A DNA stretch of 64,000 bases from the NCBI GenBank assembly GCA_023055505.1, contig JALIRH010000146.1, positions 186,001-250,000 of the forward strand. Reading direction: 5' to 3'. The notes beneath the pieces are model-generated. The model saw nothing but the letters and a program-made list of their open reading frames with translations. It was not told the DNA's origin and did not search any database. Positions 35,001 to 44,425 of the stretch are shown piece after piece (the first letter of the stretch is position 1; each line of letters starts with the position of its first letter). A program made the translations under genes and the position numbers. Source of the stretch: Callipepla californica brunnescens (lineage: Eukaryota; Chordata; Aves; Galliformes; Odontophoridae).

Positions 35001-35191
35001 ATAACATGATCCCACAGCACGTCACCTAAGGTACGCCACTGATCGATATTGAATAATGTCCCTGCATGCAAGAAAACCCCCACCGTCCGACCATAATCCA
35101 AAATATTTGGCACTGCTTTAAGGGTGCCAGCACTAATTCCCCGCTTTTCCAAAAAGCATGATAAAAGGTTTTGGGCTACCTCTCTCTCCAT
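32063..35191 (-). CDS. Fused Gag / RT-fragment / Env frame, 1,042 codons
   Basis: One open frame from ATG at 35,191 to a stop at 32,063. Residues 1-494 are Gag: a proline run at 158-163, the major homology region at about 363-382 (QGREESFANFV), and a zinc knuckle starting C482-x2-C485-x4-H490 that loses its last Cys at the junction. Residues about 502-553 match the start of reverse transcriptase (TPVWIEQWPL). From about 554 the frame is Env: a hydrophobic signal segment near 563-575, a surface subunit with many N-glycosylation sites, a basic cleavage site RRHRR at 819-823, a fusion-type stretch at 846-860, the LQNRAAIDFLLL block, CX6CC at 913-921, and an anchor at about 977-993. The last nine residues come from the LTR. 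Two in-frame deletions explain the fusion. Whether it is translated as one protein or spliced to give Env is unknown. Confidence 0.88.
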   Translation of the reverse strand: MEREVAQNLLSCFLEKRGISAGTLKAVPNILDYGRTVGVFLHAGTLFNIDQWRTLGDVLWDHVIDDRKEAKKLMKPWREIINCIKRHKIEQEVAGQAVAQLHGGASAATFRIEDPPQPSLGIPVPVRVSAVLPTAPAPEDPETEPDLFPPEEGNGDLPPPPPPLSSSDNVNNGTVKGKVAMSILPRPCWAEIAWHAVEQGHSDVAEIIGQAFPIRFEPTANGGAQGVHVPLGWKMLFQLRSTVSEHGLHSEPARQLLTYLWSSSVLVPEDIKTIMRMIMKPSEQMMWQSHWRRLCELSASVPRDMHDPLYQVTADQFMGSNMFSRPEMQVQMGPEVCMESMNLARDAYNMVRSSKPTPSYLSIRQGREESFANFVDKITEALSNADVPDWMKQSLLRQCLLENSNQATKAILATLPLNATVEEMLERMSRVPTPTQAMLSSVVQDIGEKLVGAQDRVFAAFGPLLQQTENKAASSTPRSQRCFRCGRNGHFRRTFTLLVTATAWAFPIRLKWMTDTPVWIEQWPLNRESLNQATQLVQERLQAGHLQPSVHYGSLRSGHELLWNIMTFLLILPVATTRHPPLLASSSNVWVTWANLTHNPDFCLSLQSAGEPFRTCLIGWPGYESREFKAHVKNVSACNYSEPATQSACLIRGLNNSMPWDPQELDLLGSRMVDNVNGSKTTCLLFGPGTTLEKFAHNNPKLLPIHSPYLGQRWTSVFPKNHAAFDWSTYCGGSFSKGNAYGLRWTIEAGVKKQEILLNNWSAKALPPGIFLICGDRAWAGLPKNIVGGPCYLGKLTLFAPRHQEWLNISKALINSTSRRHRRAASALTTECSDEIKLWTTTANVFASFLVPGVAAAQALTQIERLACWTVKQSNITLLILEEMLEDMNSLRHAVLQNRAAIDFLLLAQGHGCKDFEGMCCFNLSDNSQSIQNQIHWLLNHTNQVTKDHNPIDEWFRSIFPGLSSWLYDLLKEGIKWVLIIILIIIVARLVVSCTMRLTTPKVNLATSADIFQNWLIEQGGHDYIILKEKQGKCQGCNKPSG
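32093..32111 (-). other. Polypurine tract
   Basis: On the minus strand, AAAAGAAAAACAGGGGAAA directly abuts the 3' LTR. This is the usual primer site for plus-strand DNA synthesis. Confidence 0.85.
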
Positions 35192-35416
35192 CCGTTCTGT
35201 CCGTCAAGAACAAAGGCACTCTGTGGAGGAGAAATTGCGTCGGCCGAACGCAAAGCCCCTGGATCCCGTCCGGTCCCGCTGCGCGATGAACCGAAGCTAC
35301 GCAGCTCTCCTACGCAGTTTTCCTGCTTTTCAGTTACCGGTCTCGGTCGACCGAAACTGCGCAGCTTCTCCGCTGCAAAGCAGCAGAGGCTCTTAGTCCA
35401 AACACCACGTACTCGG
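35192..35416 (-). other. Proviral leader between primer binding site and gag
   Basis: About 225 nt of GC-rich, non-coding leader. Packaging signals would be expected here, but none can be defined by eye. It has direct repeats of the type gaaactgcgcagc / gaagctacgcagc. Confidence 0.6.
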
Positions 35417-35434
35417 GTCCCTGTTCGGGCACCA
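35417..35434 (-). other. Primer binding site, lysine tRNA type
   Basis: Minus strand TGGTGCCCGAACAGGGAC, two bases inside the 5' LTR. It differs by one base from the standard tRNA-Lys3 complement, as in betaretroviruses and lentiviruses. Confidence 0.85.
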
Positions 35435-35436
35435 GA

Positions 35437-35875
35437 TGTTGCAAACTAGGTTTGCAGCATTTGTCCAAGGTTAACCCAGAGTGACGTGGGGAAGCATACA
35501 CACGCTCAATATGAGTGAAGCTTCAGTTTATTGTTGGTTACACATCTGATTATATAGACATTTTGTTGCTAAGATTAGGTTTGCGGCACACAATCTCAAG
35601 CCACGGGATTGGTTAAAGGAAGCTTACATAAAGCTATAGTGATTAATGACTGGATAGATTACATATTGTTTTATAGAGTTACCATTCTTCGTGGTTCCCA
35701 TAGCATACAGTTCTTCAGATAATGTCTAGTACTATTGAAATCAGACCCGGTCGTTCTGGCTTCGGTTACTAAGTATGGTGTCCCGTAAAACTTTGCATGC
35801 AGCACTTTGCACGCAACATTACTCCACATCTGAAGACCATTGTTCTTACCCACTAGGTTTGTTACATCCCTGACA
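35437..35875 (-). repeat. 5' LTR of the provirus
   Basis: 439 bp. On the minus strand it carries a TATA-like element at 35,549-35,556 and the poly(A) signal AATAAA at 35,527-35,532. R is short. It is followed on the plus strand by GGTTGG (35,876-35,881). Confidence 0.93.
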
Positions 35876-35999
35876 GGTTGGTGTTGGTCAGGTCGGCATG
35901 GCACGGAGCATCCCGTGCAGTTGTTTGGTGTGGCACGGTGCGTGGCCGTGCTCTGCCTGCACAGCTGCGTTGGGCACACGGTGCATTTCTTCTCCCGGA
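35876..35999. repeat. Edge of the GC-rich minisatellite
   Basis: Units such as ggtgtggcacggtgcgtggc are the reverse complement of those at 53,159-53,880. The array appears to have been split by the LTR rearrangement. Confidence 0.75.
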
Positions 36000-36540
36000 T
36001 AACTGATGACAGGACGAGAGGGAACGGCCACAAGCCGCGCCGGGGAAGGTTGAGATTGGATTTGAGGAAAAATGTTTGCTCTGAAAGAGTGCTCAGGCAC
36101 TGGAATGGCCTGACCTCATGTACCTATGAATCTATGGGTGTCCATGGGTCCCAGTGTGTCCCTGTGGGTCCCTATGGGTCTCTGTGGGTCCCAATGTCTC
36201 TCTGTGGGTCTCTGAAGGAGTGCTGGGGCACTGGAATGGCCTGACCTAATGTATCTATGAATCTATGGGGTCTCTCTGCAGGTCCCTATGGGTCTCTATG
36301 GGTCCCAGTGTCTCCCTATGGGTCTCCGAAGGAGTGCTCAGGCCCTGGAATGGCCTGCCTAGGGAGGGAGTTGAGGCACTGTCCCCAGCGCTGCTCAAGA
36401 AGCGTTCAGATGAGGTGCTGAGGGATTGGATTCAGTAGCTCAGTGGGTAGGGATGGTGGGAGGAGGAGGGTTGGACGAGATGAGCTTGGAGGTCCTTTCC
36501 AACCTCATGGATCTGTGAATCTATGAATTTATCTGCAGCA
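36000..36540 (+). mobile_element. CR1 3' region with an internal repeat expansion
   Basis: CR1 body phrase (gaggaaaaatgtttgctctg, ggcactggaatggcctg) ending in ggtcctttccaacctcatgg and a ctatgaatt tail. Between about 36,120 and 36,330 it is interrupted by short tandem gggtctctgtgggtccc units. Confidence 0.75.
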
Positions 36541-36602
36541 GTGTTTGCAGTGCGGCTTCAAAACGCGTTTTGAGCTGAAGCTTTTGCTGAACTTCTTGCT
36601 GA

Positions 36603-36899
<297 letters not shown>

Positions 36900-37029
36900 T
36901 GAACCGTGCGTGCAGTGCCATGCGGGTGCAATCATGGCGCGTTCTGAGTGCGGCGGCATCGCACTCTGCTCCCATTGTTGGGGCCTTCATTATGGGATTT
37001 GATCGGTGTCAAAAAGGAGCGGCCAGCAG

Positions 37030-37722
37030 GGATGGGGATGGGATCGGGGAGGGGAAAAGCTTCACCTCCCAGTTTATCTAATATGGCTTTAATCTGCATC
37101 CAGTGCTAAAGTATCAAGAGGTCTCTGCTCCAAGTTGAATAAAGTTAGTTCCTTCAGCCTCTTCTTTTACAGCATGCTCCAGCCTTCTTGCCATCCTAAT
37201 GTCCATTCTCTGAACTTATTCCAGGGTGTCAGCATCCTCCTTCTGTTGGGAAACGCAAAGGATGCACTACTCCAGCTGTAATCTCACAGGTTCCAAAGGG
37301 AGGGGAAGAATCAATTCCCCTATTCTTCCTACTCCCTTCCTAACACTGCACAGAACGTGGCTCACATTCACTGCTTGAAGAGCATCCTATATTCTTCAGT
37401 TCAATGGTCCTTGACAAACTGTTGTGGTTTTGTGGTTTTGATGCAGATATTCCACATCAGAACATCATGCAGGCAGTTAAGGAGTTAATGCTGTGTTGGG
37501 GAGCAGCAGAGGGGTGAAACTCCGGACCAGACAACAGTTGTGCTTACCTTGCATTTTTACTAAGGTAAGCTCTCAGATTTGGTTTGGAAACTTTCTCTCT
37601 CCCAATTGTTCGATTTTGTTAGATTTAGGAAAGATACTGTTCCTCCTCAAATCGTTGCCGTTGTTTTTTTTCTTCTATTGACCCATCTGTCATCTGCGTA
37701 CCCTTCCCCGTCTCCCCCTCAC
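37030..37722. repeat. Inverted duplicate of 1-692, with CR1 body piece
   Basis: Intron 4 side of ANP32E. It contains an old CR1 piece on the minus strand at about 37,082-37,380. It pairs with the window start. No gene is seen. Confidence 0.9.
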
Positions 37723-37744
37723 CCTCCCCCCTCAGAGAGAGAGC

Positions 37745-38066
37745 ATCATCACCGTGGATCCAGTGAGGTCCGTAGGTAGTCCGCTGATCTCAGGAACTTG
37801 TCTGGTAGGACAAGGGGGAATAGTGCGGCAGGGGAGGTTTAGGTTAGAGACGAGGAGGAAGTTTTTCACAAAGAGGGCAGTGATGCAGTGGAACAGGTCC
37901 CCCAGGGAGGTGGTGGATGCCCCATCCCTGGAGGCATTCAAGGCCAGGCTGGATGTGCTCTGGGCAGGTCGCTCTAGAGGTTGGCAGCCCTGCACATGGC
38001 GGGGGGGTTGAAACTCGATGATCATTGTGGTCCTTTTCAACCCAGGCCTCGCTGTGGTTCTATGAT
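37745..38066 (+). mobile_element. CR1 3' end
   Basis: Typical CR1 tail: ggaagtttttcacaaagagg, then gtggatgccccatccctgg, aggccaggctggatgtgctc, a gttggcagccctgcacatgg block, and a terminal ctatgattcta. Confidence 0.92.
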
Positions 38067-38560
38067 TCTAAATGCACCGCCATTAAGCAGACGCGGCGTC
38101 ATCGCGATCATTGCGGAAGGTGCTGTGTCATCACGACAGATCAACACCTCCGGACAGACGGCTCCGGGGACACCAATGGGTGACAGGGGGGCACAGAGAT
38201 AGGGGGCTGATGGATGTGGGGGCATTTCTCGGCCAGATAGATATGGGGCAGTAATGGGGTCACGTATGGGGTCAAGTGTGTGGCAGGCATGAGGGCAGAC
38301 AGATATGGGGCAGATAGGTATGGAGGCAGATATAGGGTCAGGAAAATGGGCAGATGGATGTGGGGGCAGAAATGGGGCACAGATAGAGGGTTGGAGGGGA
38401 CCTACAGGATCGTGGAATCACAGAGTGGTTGGGTAGGAAGGGTCCCCGTGGTTCATAAAAGCACGGAATCGCAGCACTGTTGGTTTGGGAGGGACCCCAG
38501 AGACCGTAGAGCGATGGGATGGCAGCACGGTGGGCTTGGAGGGGACGGAGCTCAGTGTCA
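38067..38560. repeat. Short tandem repeat and CR1 tail remnants
   Basis: About 38,220-38,400 has degenerate units of the type gcagatagatatgggg. From about 38,400 to 38,560 there are two or three reversed CR1 ends (gtggaatcacagagtggttg; ggtttgggagggacccc). No gene is seen. Confidence 0.6.
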
Positions 38561-39438
38561 CAGTGCTGGGGACGCGCAGCAGCGTTCCTAAGCGCAGATC
38601 GGTGTCAGTGTGATCTGGGGACACGCTGCACTGTCCCCGTGCACGGATCGGTGTCACGGTGTGTCAATGGGTTACGGGCCGGTTCAGCCCGGTTCTATGA
38701 CTAACGGTCCTGGGAAAAGGGTAGAAGGGAGAGGGCAGGGAGATGGGCCTAAAAACAAAAGAGCGACCACGATCGGAGGAGGAGAACTCACTTCCTAAAT
38801 AAGACACCGGAATGTCAAAGAATACGGTAGAACACCATGTAATTGGAAACGAAGCTAATGAATCAAATAAGAAGAGAGAGAGTGTGGGAGCACACTATAG
38901 TTGGTGGACTCCTTAAGGAAGGAACCTTAAAGCCCACCCAGCTCCAACCTGGTTTTCCGTGGAACTGAGGCATCCGCGCAGCCCGAGCCCTAGCACACAG
39001 GTCACACACGGATACAGAAAGAAGAGCAGAGCTCTTCCACGGAGCAGAAGCTGGAGAAGTGTCCAGAGTTTCCCACTATTAGGAATAGCCTTTGGTGAAA
39101 CTCGCGTCCAAGGAGCGTTCCAGAACCTTCTGTGTGCCTCCACGTCGGCTTTGTGCCGCATCACAGTGGCATCTAGAGGACTTCTCTGAGCCTCGACGAG
39201 ATCGAATCTGACCAGTCCAGCAGGGCATCCACCAGGGCACACTGGGAATCCCACGGCCAGGGTGGGGGAAAGGCATTGTGACATCACAGGGCAGGGCGGG
39301 ACATCAGTCTTGAAGGCACGCGGGCAGCTTCCCCCAGCACAGACGCTTGGGGCAGCCGCTCCATCCGGGTGCTCACTGCTGGAGCTCTGCTCTGGGTGAC
39401 AGTCGCTTGCGTGTTGAGATTCGTGGCAAGAGAACAGG
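38561..39438 (+). other. Upstream region of the coiled-coil gene
   Basis: Short repeats around gatcggtgtcacggtgtg at 38,600-38,680, then unique sequence. It should hold the promoter and 5' UTR of the gene starting at 39,439, but I see no clear TATA box or start site. Confidence 0.4.
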
Positions 39439-39639
39439 ATGGAGATCGACCTGACTCTCTTAGCTCTCATCATCATGGGCATGTTTTTACATTCTCACGA
39501 GGCCCATGACTCTGTCGAGCTGAACCTGGTGGTGGGAATCACAATCCTCATCAAGATCGTTCTGTGGTACGTCTTTTTCATCCTGCTGCGCGATGGTTGC
39601 GTCTACCTCTGCAGAAGAGTAAGGCAACGACGGAGAAAG
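39439..39639 (+). CDS. Coiled-coil gene, first coding exon (membrane segment)
   Basis: 67 codons with donor GTGAGC at 39,640. Residues 31-50 (VVGITILIKIVLWYVFFILL) are a clear membrane span, followed by RDGCVYLCRR. The first hydrophobic stretch could be a signal peptide or a first span. Confidence 0.75.
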
Positions 39640-42600
39640 GTGAGCGACTGAAATGCATCGCGCAGGGAGCGTAGTGCAGGGTAGGGTGGGGAGCAGGCAA
39701 CCACAAAGGCCTTGTCCGTGAGGTGATGCAAGGCAAGCAGACTCCCAGAGCTCCATTAGCTCTCCCCAGGGAGGGACTTGCCCGGCCGCGGGGCTGATGC
39801 CCAGCGGGAGAGCCCTGTGTGACATGGGGCCCGCCAGAGGTGGTGTGAGCCCCACGGGCTGCCCCAAACGGCCCTGTGAGGCAGGGAAAGCTGCGCGGGA
39901 ATCGGAGCCCTGCAGGGGAACGCTCTGCCCAATGAGTCCGCATCCCTTTCACTGTGCCCGCACTCTGTGGCTGCCAGGGAACGCGACCAACGGCCTCAAC
40001 TTCGGTGGGGAGAAAGCGCAGGGAAAACATCCGGGAGAAGAGCCAGGTGAAGGTGAGCACGGCCCAAGCCTACCCTCTAGGCATTTGTGCTAAGCCTGCG
40101 TGTCTCTCATCACATCGCCCCTCTGTGCCACTGGCAGGTCTGCTCCCTCCAGGAGGAGCTGCAAAAACTGAGGAGCCAAGCTCAACACTGGGAGATGTTG
40201 CACCGGGACAGCGAGCAAACGCTGGCTATCATGAAAGAGGAGCTGACTGTTTGCAAGGCGGAGCTGGCTTTCCACAAACAGGACAGGCAGCAGCTCCTCT
40301 CAGGGCATGAGCAGTGCGAACAGGCGGTGAGCACGGCCCCAGCCTTCCCACTAGGCACCTGTACTAAGCCTGCGTGTCTCTCATAACATCACCCCTCTGT
40401 GCCACTGGCAGGTCGGCTACCTCCAGGAGGAGCTGAAAAAGCTGAGCATCCAAGCTGAGAACTGGGAGCAGATGCAGCGTGACGCACTGCAATCTCAGAT
40501 TCAACAAAAAGAAGAGCTGGCTTCCCTCAGACAAGACAAGAAGCTGCTCCTGCCACATCTGAAACAAAGCCGACAGGAGGTGAGCACGGTCCAGGCCTTC
40601 CCACTAGGCACCTGTGCTAAGCCTGCGTGTCTCTCATCACATCACCCCTCTGTGCCACTGCAGATCCGCTTCCTCCAGGAGGACCTGCAAATGATAAACA
40701 GGCAATCTCAGCACTGCCAGAAGTTGCACTGGGACACACAGAAACGTCAGGCTGCACAAAAAGAGAAGCTGGCAACCCACAGACAAGAGAGGCAGCAGGT
40801 CCTCTCAGCTCAGAAGCAGTGCCAACAGGAGGTGAGCATGGCCTGAGGCTTCCCACTAGGCACCTGTGCTATGCCTGCGTGTCTCTCATCACATCATCCC
40901 TCAGTGCCACTGGCAGGTCGACTCCCTCCAGGAGGAGCAGAAAAAGCTGAGCATCCGAGCTGAGAACTTGGACCAGTTGCAGTTTGAAGCACTGCAATCT
41001 CAGATTGCACAAGTAAAGGAGCTGGCTTCCCTCAAACAGGACAAGCAGCAACTCCTGTCAAGGCAGGAGCAGTGCCGACAGGAGGTGAGCATGGCCCAAG
41101 CCTTCCCACTCGGCACCTGTGCTATGCCTGCGTGTCTCTCATCACATCACCCCTCTGTGCCACTGTCAGGTCGGCTCCCTCCAGGAGGAGCTGAAAAAGC
41201 TGAGCATCCGAGATGAGAACTGGGAGCAGATGCAGCGTGACGCACAGGAATCTCACACTGCACAAAAAGAGAAGCTGGCTTCCCTCAGACAAGACAAGAA
41301 GCTGCTCCTGTCACATCTGAAACAGAGCCGACAAGAGGTCAGCACGGCCCAAGCCTTCCCACTAGGCACCTGTGCTAAGCCTGCGTGTCTCTCATCACAT
41401 CACCCCTCTGCGTCACTGGCAGGTCAGCTCCCTCCAGGAGGAGCTGAAAAAGCTGAGCATCCGAGCTGAGAACTGGGAGCTGTTGCAGTTTGAAGCGCTG
41501 GAATCTCAGATTCAACAAAAAGAAGAGCTGGCTTCCCTCAGACAAGACAAGAAGCTGCTCCTGTCACATCTGAAACAAAGCCGACAGGAGGTGAGCACGG
41601 TCCAGGCCTTCCCACTAGGCACCTGTGCTAAGCCTGCGTGTCTCTCATCACATCACCCCTCTGTGCCACTGCAGATCCGCTTCCTCCAGGAGGACCTGCA
41701 AATGATAAACAGGCAATCTCAGCACTGCCAGAAGTTGCACTGGGACACACAGAAACGTCAGGCTGCACAAAAAGAGAAGCTGGCAACCCACAGACAAGAG
41801 AGGCAGCAGGTCCTCTCAGCTCAGAAGCAGTGCCAACAGGAGGTGAGCATGGCCTGAGGCTTCCCACTAGGCACCTGTGCTATGCCTGCGTGTCTCTCAT
41901 CACATCATCCCTCAGTGCCACTGGCAGGTCGACTCCCTCCAGGAGGAGCAGAAAAAGCTGAGCATCCGAGCTGAGAACTTGGACCAGTTGCAGTTTGAAG
42001 CACTGCAGTCTCAGATTGCACAAGTAAAGGAGCTGGCTTCCCTCAAACAGGACAAGCAGCAACTCCTGTCAAGGCAGGAGCAGTGCCGACAGGAGGTGAG
42101 CATGGCCCAAGCCTTCCCACTCGGCACCTGTGCTATGCCTGCGTGTCTCTCATCACATCACCCCTCTGTGCCACTGTCAGGTCGGCTCCCTCCAGGAGGA
42201 GCTGAAAAAGCTGAGCATCCGAGATGAGAACTGGGAGCAGATGCAGCGTGACGCACAGGAATCTCACACTGCACAAAAAGAGAAGCTGGCTTCCCTCAGA
42301 CAAGACAAGAAGCTGCTCCTGTCACATCTGAAACAGAGCCGACAAGAGGTCAGCACGGCCCAAGCCTTCCCACTAGGCACCTGTGCTAAGCCTGCGTGTC
42401 TCTCATCACATCACCCCTCTGCGTCACTGGCAGGTCAGCTCCCTCCAGGAGGAGCTGAAAAAGCTGAGCATCCGAGCTGAGAACTGGGAGCTGTTGCAGT
42501 TTGAAGCGCTGGAATCTCAGATTCAACAAAAAGAAGAGCTGGCTTCCCTCAGACAAGACAAGAAGCTGCTCCTGCCACATCTGAAACAAAGCCGACAGGA

Positions 42601-43257
42601 GGTGAGCACGGCCCAAGCCTTCCCACTAGACACCTGTGCTAAGCCTGCGTGTCTCTCATTACATCACCCCTCTGTGCCACTGCAGATCCGCTTCCTCCAG
42701 GAGGACCTGCAAATGATAAACAGGCAATCTCAGCACTGCCAGAAGTTGCACTGGGACACACAGAAACGTCAGGCTGCACAAAAAGAGAAGCTGGCAACCC
42801 ACAGACAAGAGAGGCAGCAGGTCCTCTCAGCTCAGGAGCAGAGCCGACAGGAGGTGAGCATGGCTCGAGCCTTCCCACTAGGCACCTGTGCTAAGCCTGC
42901 GTGTATCTCATCACTTCACCCCTCTGTGCCACTGGCAGGTCGACTCCCTCCAGGAGGAGCTGAAAAAGCTGAGCATCCGAGCTGAGAACTGTGAGCAGGT
43001 GCAGTTTGAAGCACTGGAATCTCAGATTGCACAAGAAGAGTTGCTGGCTTTCCTCAAACAGGGCAGGCAGCAGGTCCTCTCAGCTCAGGAGCAGTGCCGA
43101 CAGGAGGTGAGCACGGCCCAAGCCTTCCCACTCGGCACCTGTGCTAAGCCTGCGTGTCTCTCATCACATCACCCCTCTGTGCCACTCGCAGGAGGAACTG
43201 CAAAAGCTGAGCAGCCAAGCTCAGCGCTGGGAGATGTTGCACTGTGTCCGTGAGTAA
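39439..43257 (+). CDS. Unrecognised membrane-anchored coiled-coil gene, 14 exons
   Basis: Predicted 792-residue protein from phase 0 exons: 39,439-39,639; 39,978-40,052; 40,138-40,326; 40,412-40,579; 40,664-40,831; 40,917-41,084; 41,170-41,337; 41,423-41,590; 41,675-41,842; 41,928-42,095; 42,181-42,348; 42,434-42,601; 42,686-42,853; 42,939-43,106; 43,192-43,257. The ATG has a good context (aggATGG). Exon 1 (67 codons) has hydrophobic segments at residues about 5-18 and 31-50, then a basic stretch RRVRQRRRK. Exon 2 is also basic. Exon 3 is 63 codons (9 heptads). Eleven following exons are each 56 codons (8 heptads) of the type xxxLQEELKKLSIRAENW. The heptad register runs unbroken across all of them. 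The design suggests a single-pass or hairpin-anchored protein with a long cytoplasmic rod. I do not recognise the family. Not counting alternatives, the listed exons number fifteen if the short last one is included. Expression is unproven. Confidence 0.75.
40412..43106 (+). repeat. Tandem exon-intron array, 253-bp unit, 1,011-bp higher-order unit
   Basis: Eleven units, each a 168-nt exon plus an 84-85-nt intron, with introns as alike as the exons. The exon types run A B C D E B C D E B F, so a four-exon block of 1,011 bp (for example 40,664-41,674 and 41,675-42,685) is present twice with only about one or two base differences. The donors are GTGAGC except for D-type exons, which have GTCAGC. 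Confidence 0.93.
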
Positions 43258-43446
43258 ACGCTGGCTATGATGAAAGAGGAGCTGGCTGTTTCCAAGTTGG
43301 AGCTGGTTTCCTTCGAGGGAGAACTCGGGAAGATCAGCGAGCAGCAGCAGGACGCGAACAGAATGAGAACCAACTACAGCCCAAGGGCAGAAGGAGCGCG
43401 ACCTGAGCCCCAGGCACCGCTGGAGGAGGGATCTGTGCGGGGCTGA
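43192..43446 (+). pseudogene. Last coiled-coil exon with an early stop
   Basis: Starts EELQKLSSQAQRWEMLH, like the exon at 40,138, but the CAA codon found there is TAA here (43,255-43,257). The same frame stays open after the stop to a TGA at 43,444-43,446. Alternatively GTGAGTAA at this spot acts as a splice donor. The present stop gives the 21-residue end used for the gene call. Confidence 0.6.
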
Positions 43447-43540
43447 CTCTGCCTGGAACTCACCTCCAGGATGAGAAGTGTCACAAAACACAGGGAAGCG
43501 TTAAAGACGTTTACAAATTTCCTTAAAATAATATCAAATT

Positions 43541-43652
43541 GAAAAATAAATAAATAAATAATATGTGTATATATATATATATATATATAAATAATAATAA
43601 TTAAAAAAAAAAAAGAAAACAAAAAAAAATAAAAAAAAAAAGAAAAATATCT
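43541..43652. repeat. AT-rich low-complexity tract with poly(A) signals
   Basis: Overlapping aataaa strings near 43,545, a TA dinucleotide run near 43,570-43,588, and A runs to 43,640. It could serve as the 3' end of the coiled-coil gene or be the tail of a retroposed sequence. Confidence 0.6.
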
Positions 43653-43689
43653 GGAGCCCCTCCCATTTCATTTCTCACCACTCACTCCT

Positions 43690-44285
43690 TTGGGCTCCTT
43701 CCCAATGCCCGATACCCACTGCACCTTTCAATTTTACCAGAAGATGCTGCGCGATAGGGGATATGATAAATCGACTCTTGGGCCCAACTCTTTACAAGAG
43801 AATTTTTGAAATGAGTCCCATTATCTGTCTCAATTCTCTCTGGAGTGCCATGTCAACACAGGACTTGTTTCTCGGGACCTAAGATGGTGTTTTGGGCGGT
43901 AGCATGCGGTACTGCATATGTTTCAAGCCACCCAGTGGTTGCCTCCACCATGGTGAGCGCGGCAAGGTGATACAAACAACCTGCCTCGCCTCTTTATCTT
44001 TTTGCCATCACCCTTCCCCGCAAAGAGGTTTCATCCTCTTGGCTTGTTTAATTATGGCACATGTGTCACAGTCATGGATAACCTGTGCAATAGCGTCCAT
44101 AGTTAAGTCCACCCCTCGGTCTCTAGCCCACTTCTGTGTTGCGTCTCTTCCTTGATGGCCCGAGGTCTCATGGGCCCACCGAGCTAGATATAATTCACCC
44201 TTGTGTTGCCAATCCAAGTCTACTTGAACCACCTTAACTTTGGCAGCTCGATCTACCTGATGGTTATTTTATTGTTCTTTGGTTG
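43690..44285 (-). pseudogene. Broken retroviral pol: RNase H end and integrase
   Basis: Minus strand. Near 44,270 is an RNase H-like end (NNHQVDRAAK). The integrase zinc-binding domain follows with H-x4-H (HETSGH) and C-x2-C (CDTC) at about 44,060-44,170. Traces of the catalytic core run to about 43,700, with the second Asp in TDNGTHF and the Glu in SGKIER. The core is broken by a stop and frame changes. It is of the class I / ERV-L type by motif wording and not obviously from the 31.7 kb provirus. It ends abruptly at the satellite. Confidence 0.78.
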
Positions 44286-44319
44286 CCCGGCTCCATGGAA
44301 AACGAACATCTACATGGCA

Positions 44320-44425
44320 CACACAGTGTGCGCACACAGTACGCACACACACAGTGCTCACAAACATACAAAGTGCTCACGCACACAGTGCACACACACA
44401 CATACACACACTGCACACAAACACA
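44320..44425. repeat. Satellite edge in CA orientation
   Basis: About 100 bp of CA/GTGCAC satellite. Then at about 44,426 the array flips to TG orientation (gtgtgcgcacgtggtgtgtg), leaving a near-palindromic junction. Confidence 0.85.

Larger units (their letters stand above)
31654..35875 (-). mobile_element. Class II endogenous provirus, pol largely deleted
   Basis: 4,222 bp with 439-bp LTRs, a lysine-type primer binding site, a polypurine tract and one long frame. Gag is betaretrovirus-like, while Env TM is of the avian alpharetrovirus type. Protease, most of RT, RNase H and integrase are missing, so the element cannot replicate alone. The LTRs differ at two positions that I can see, so it is young. 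The flanking hexamers CGGAGT and GGTTGG do not match each other; they match those of the solo LTR at 52,720 in swapped fashion. I cannot name the family with certainty. Confidence 0.92.
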
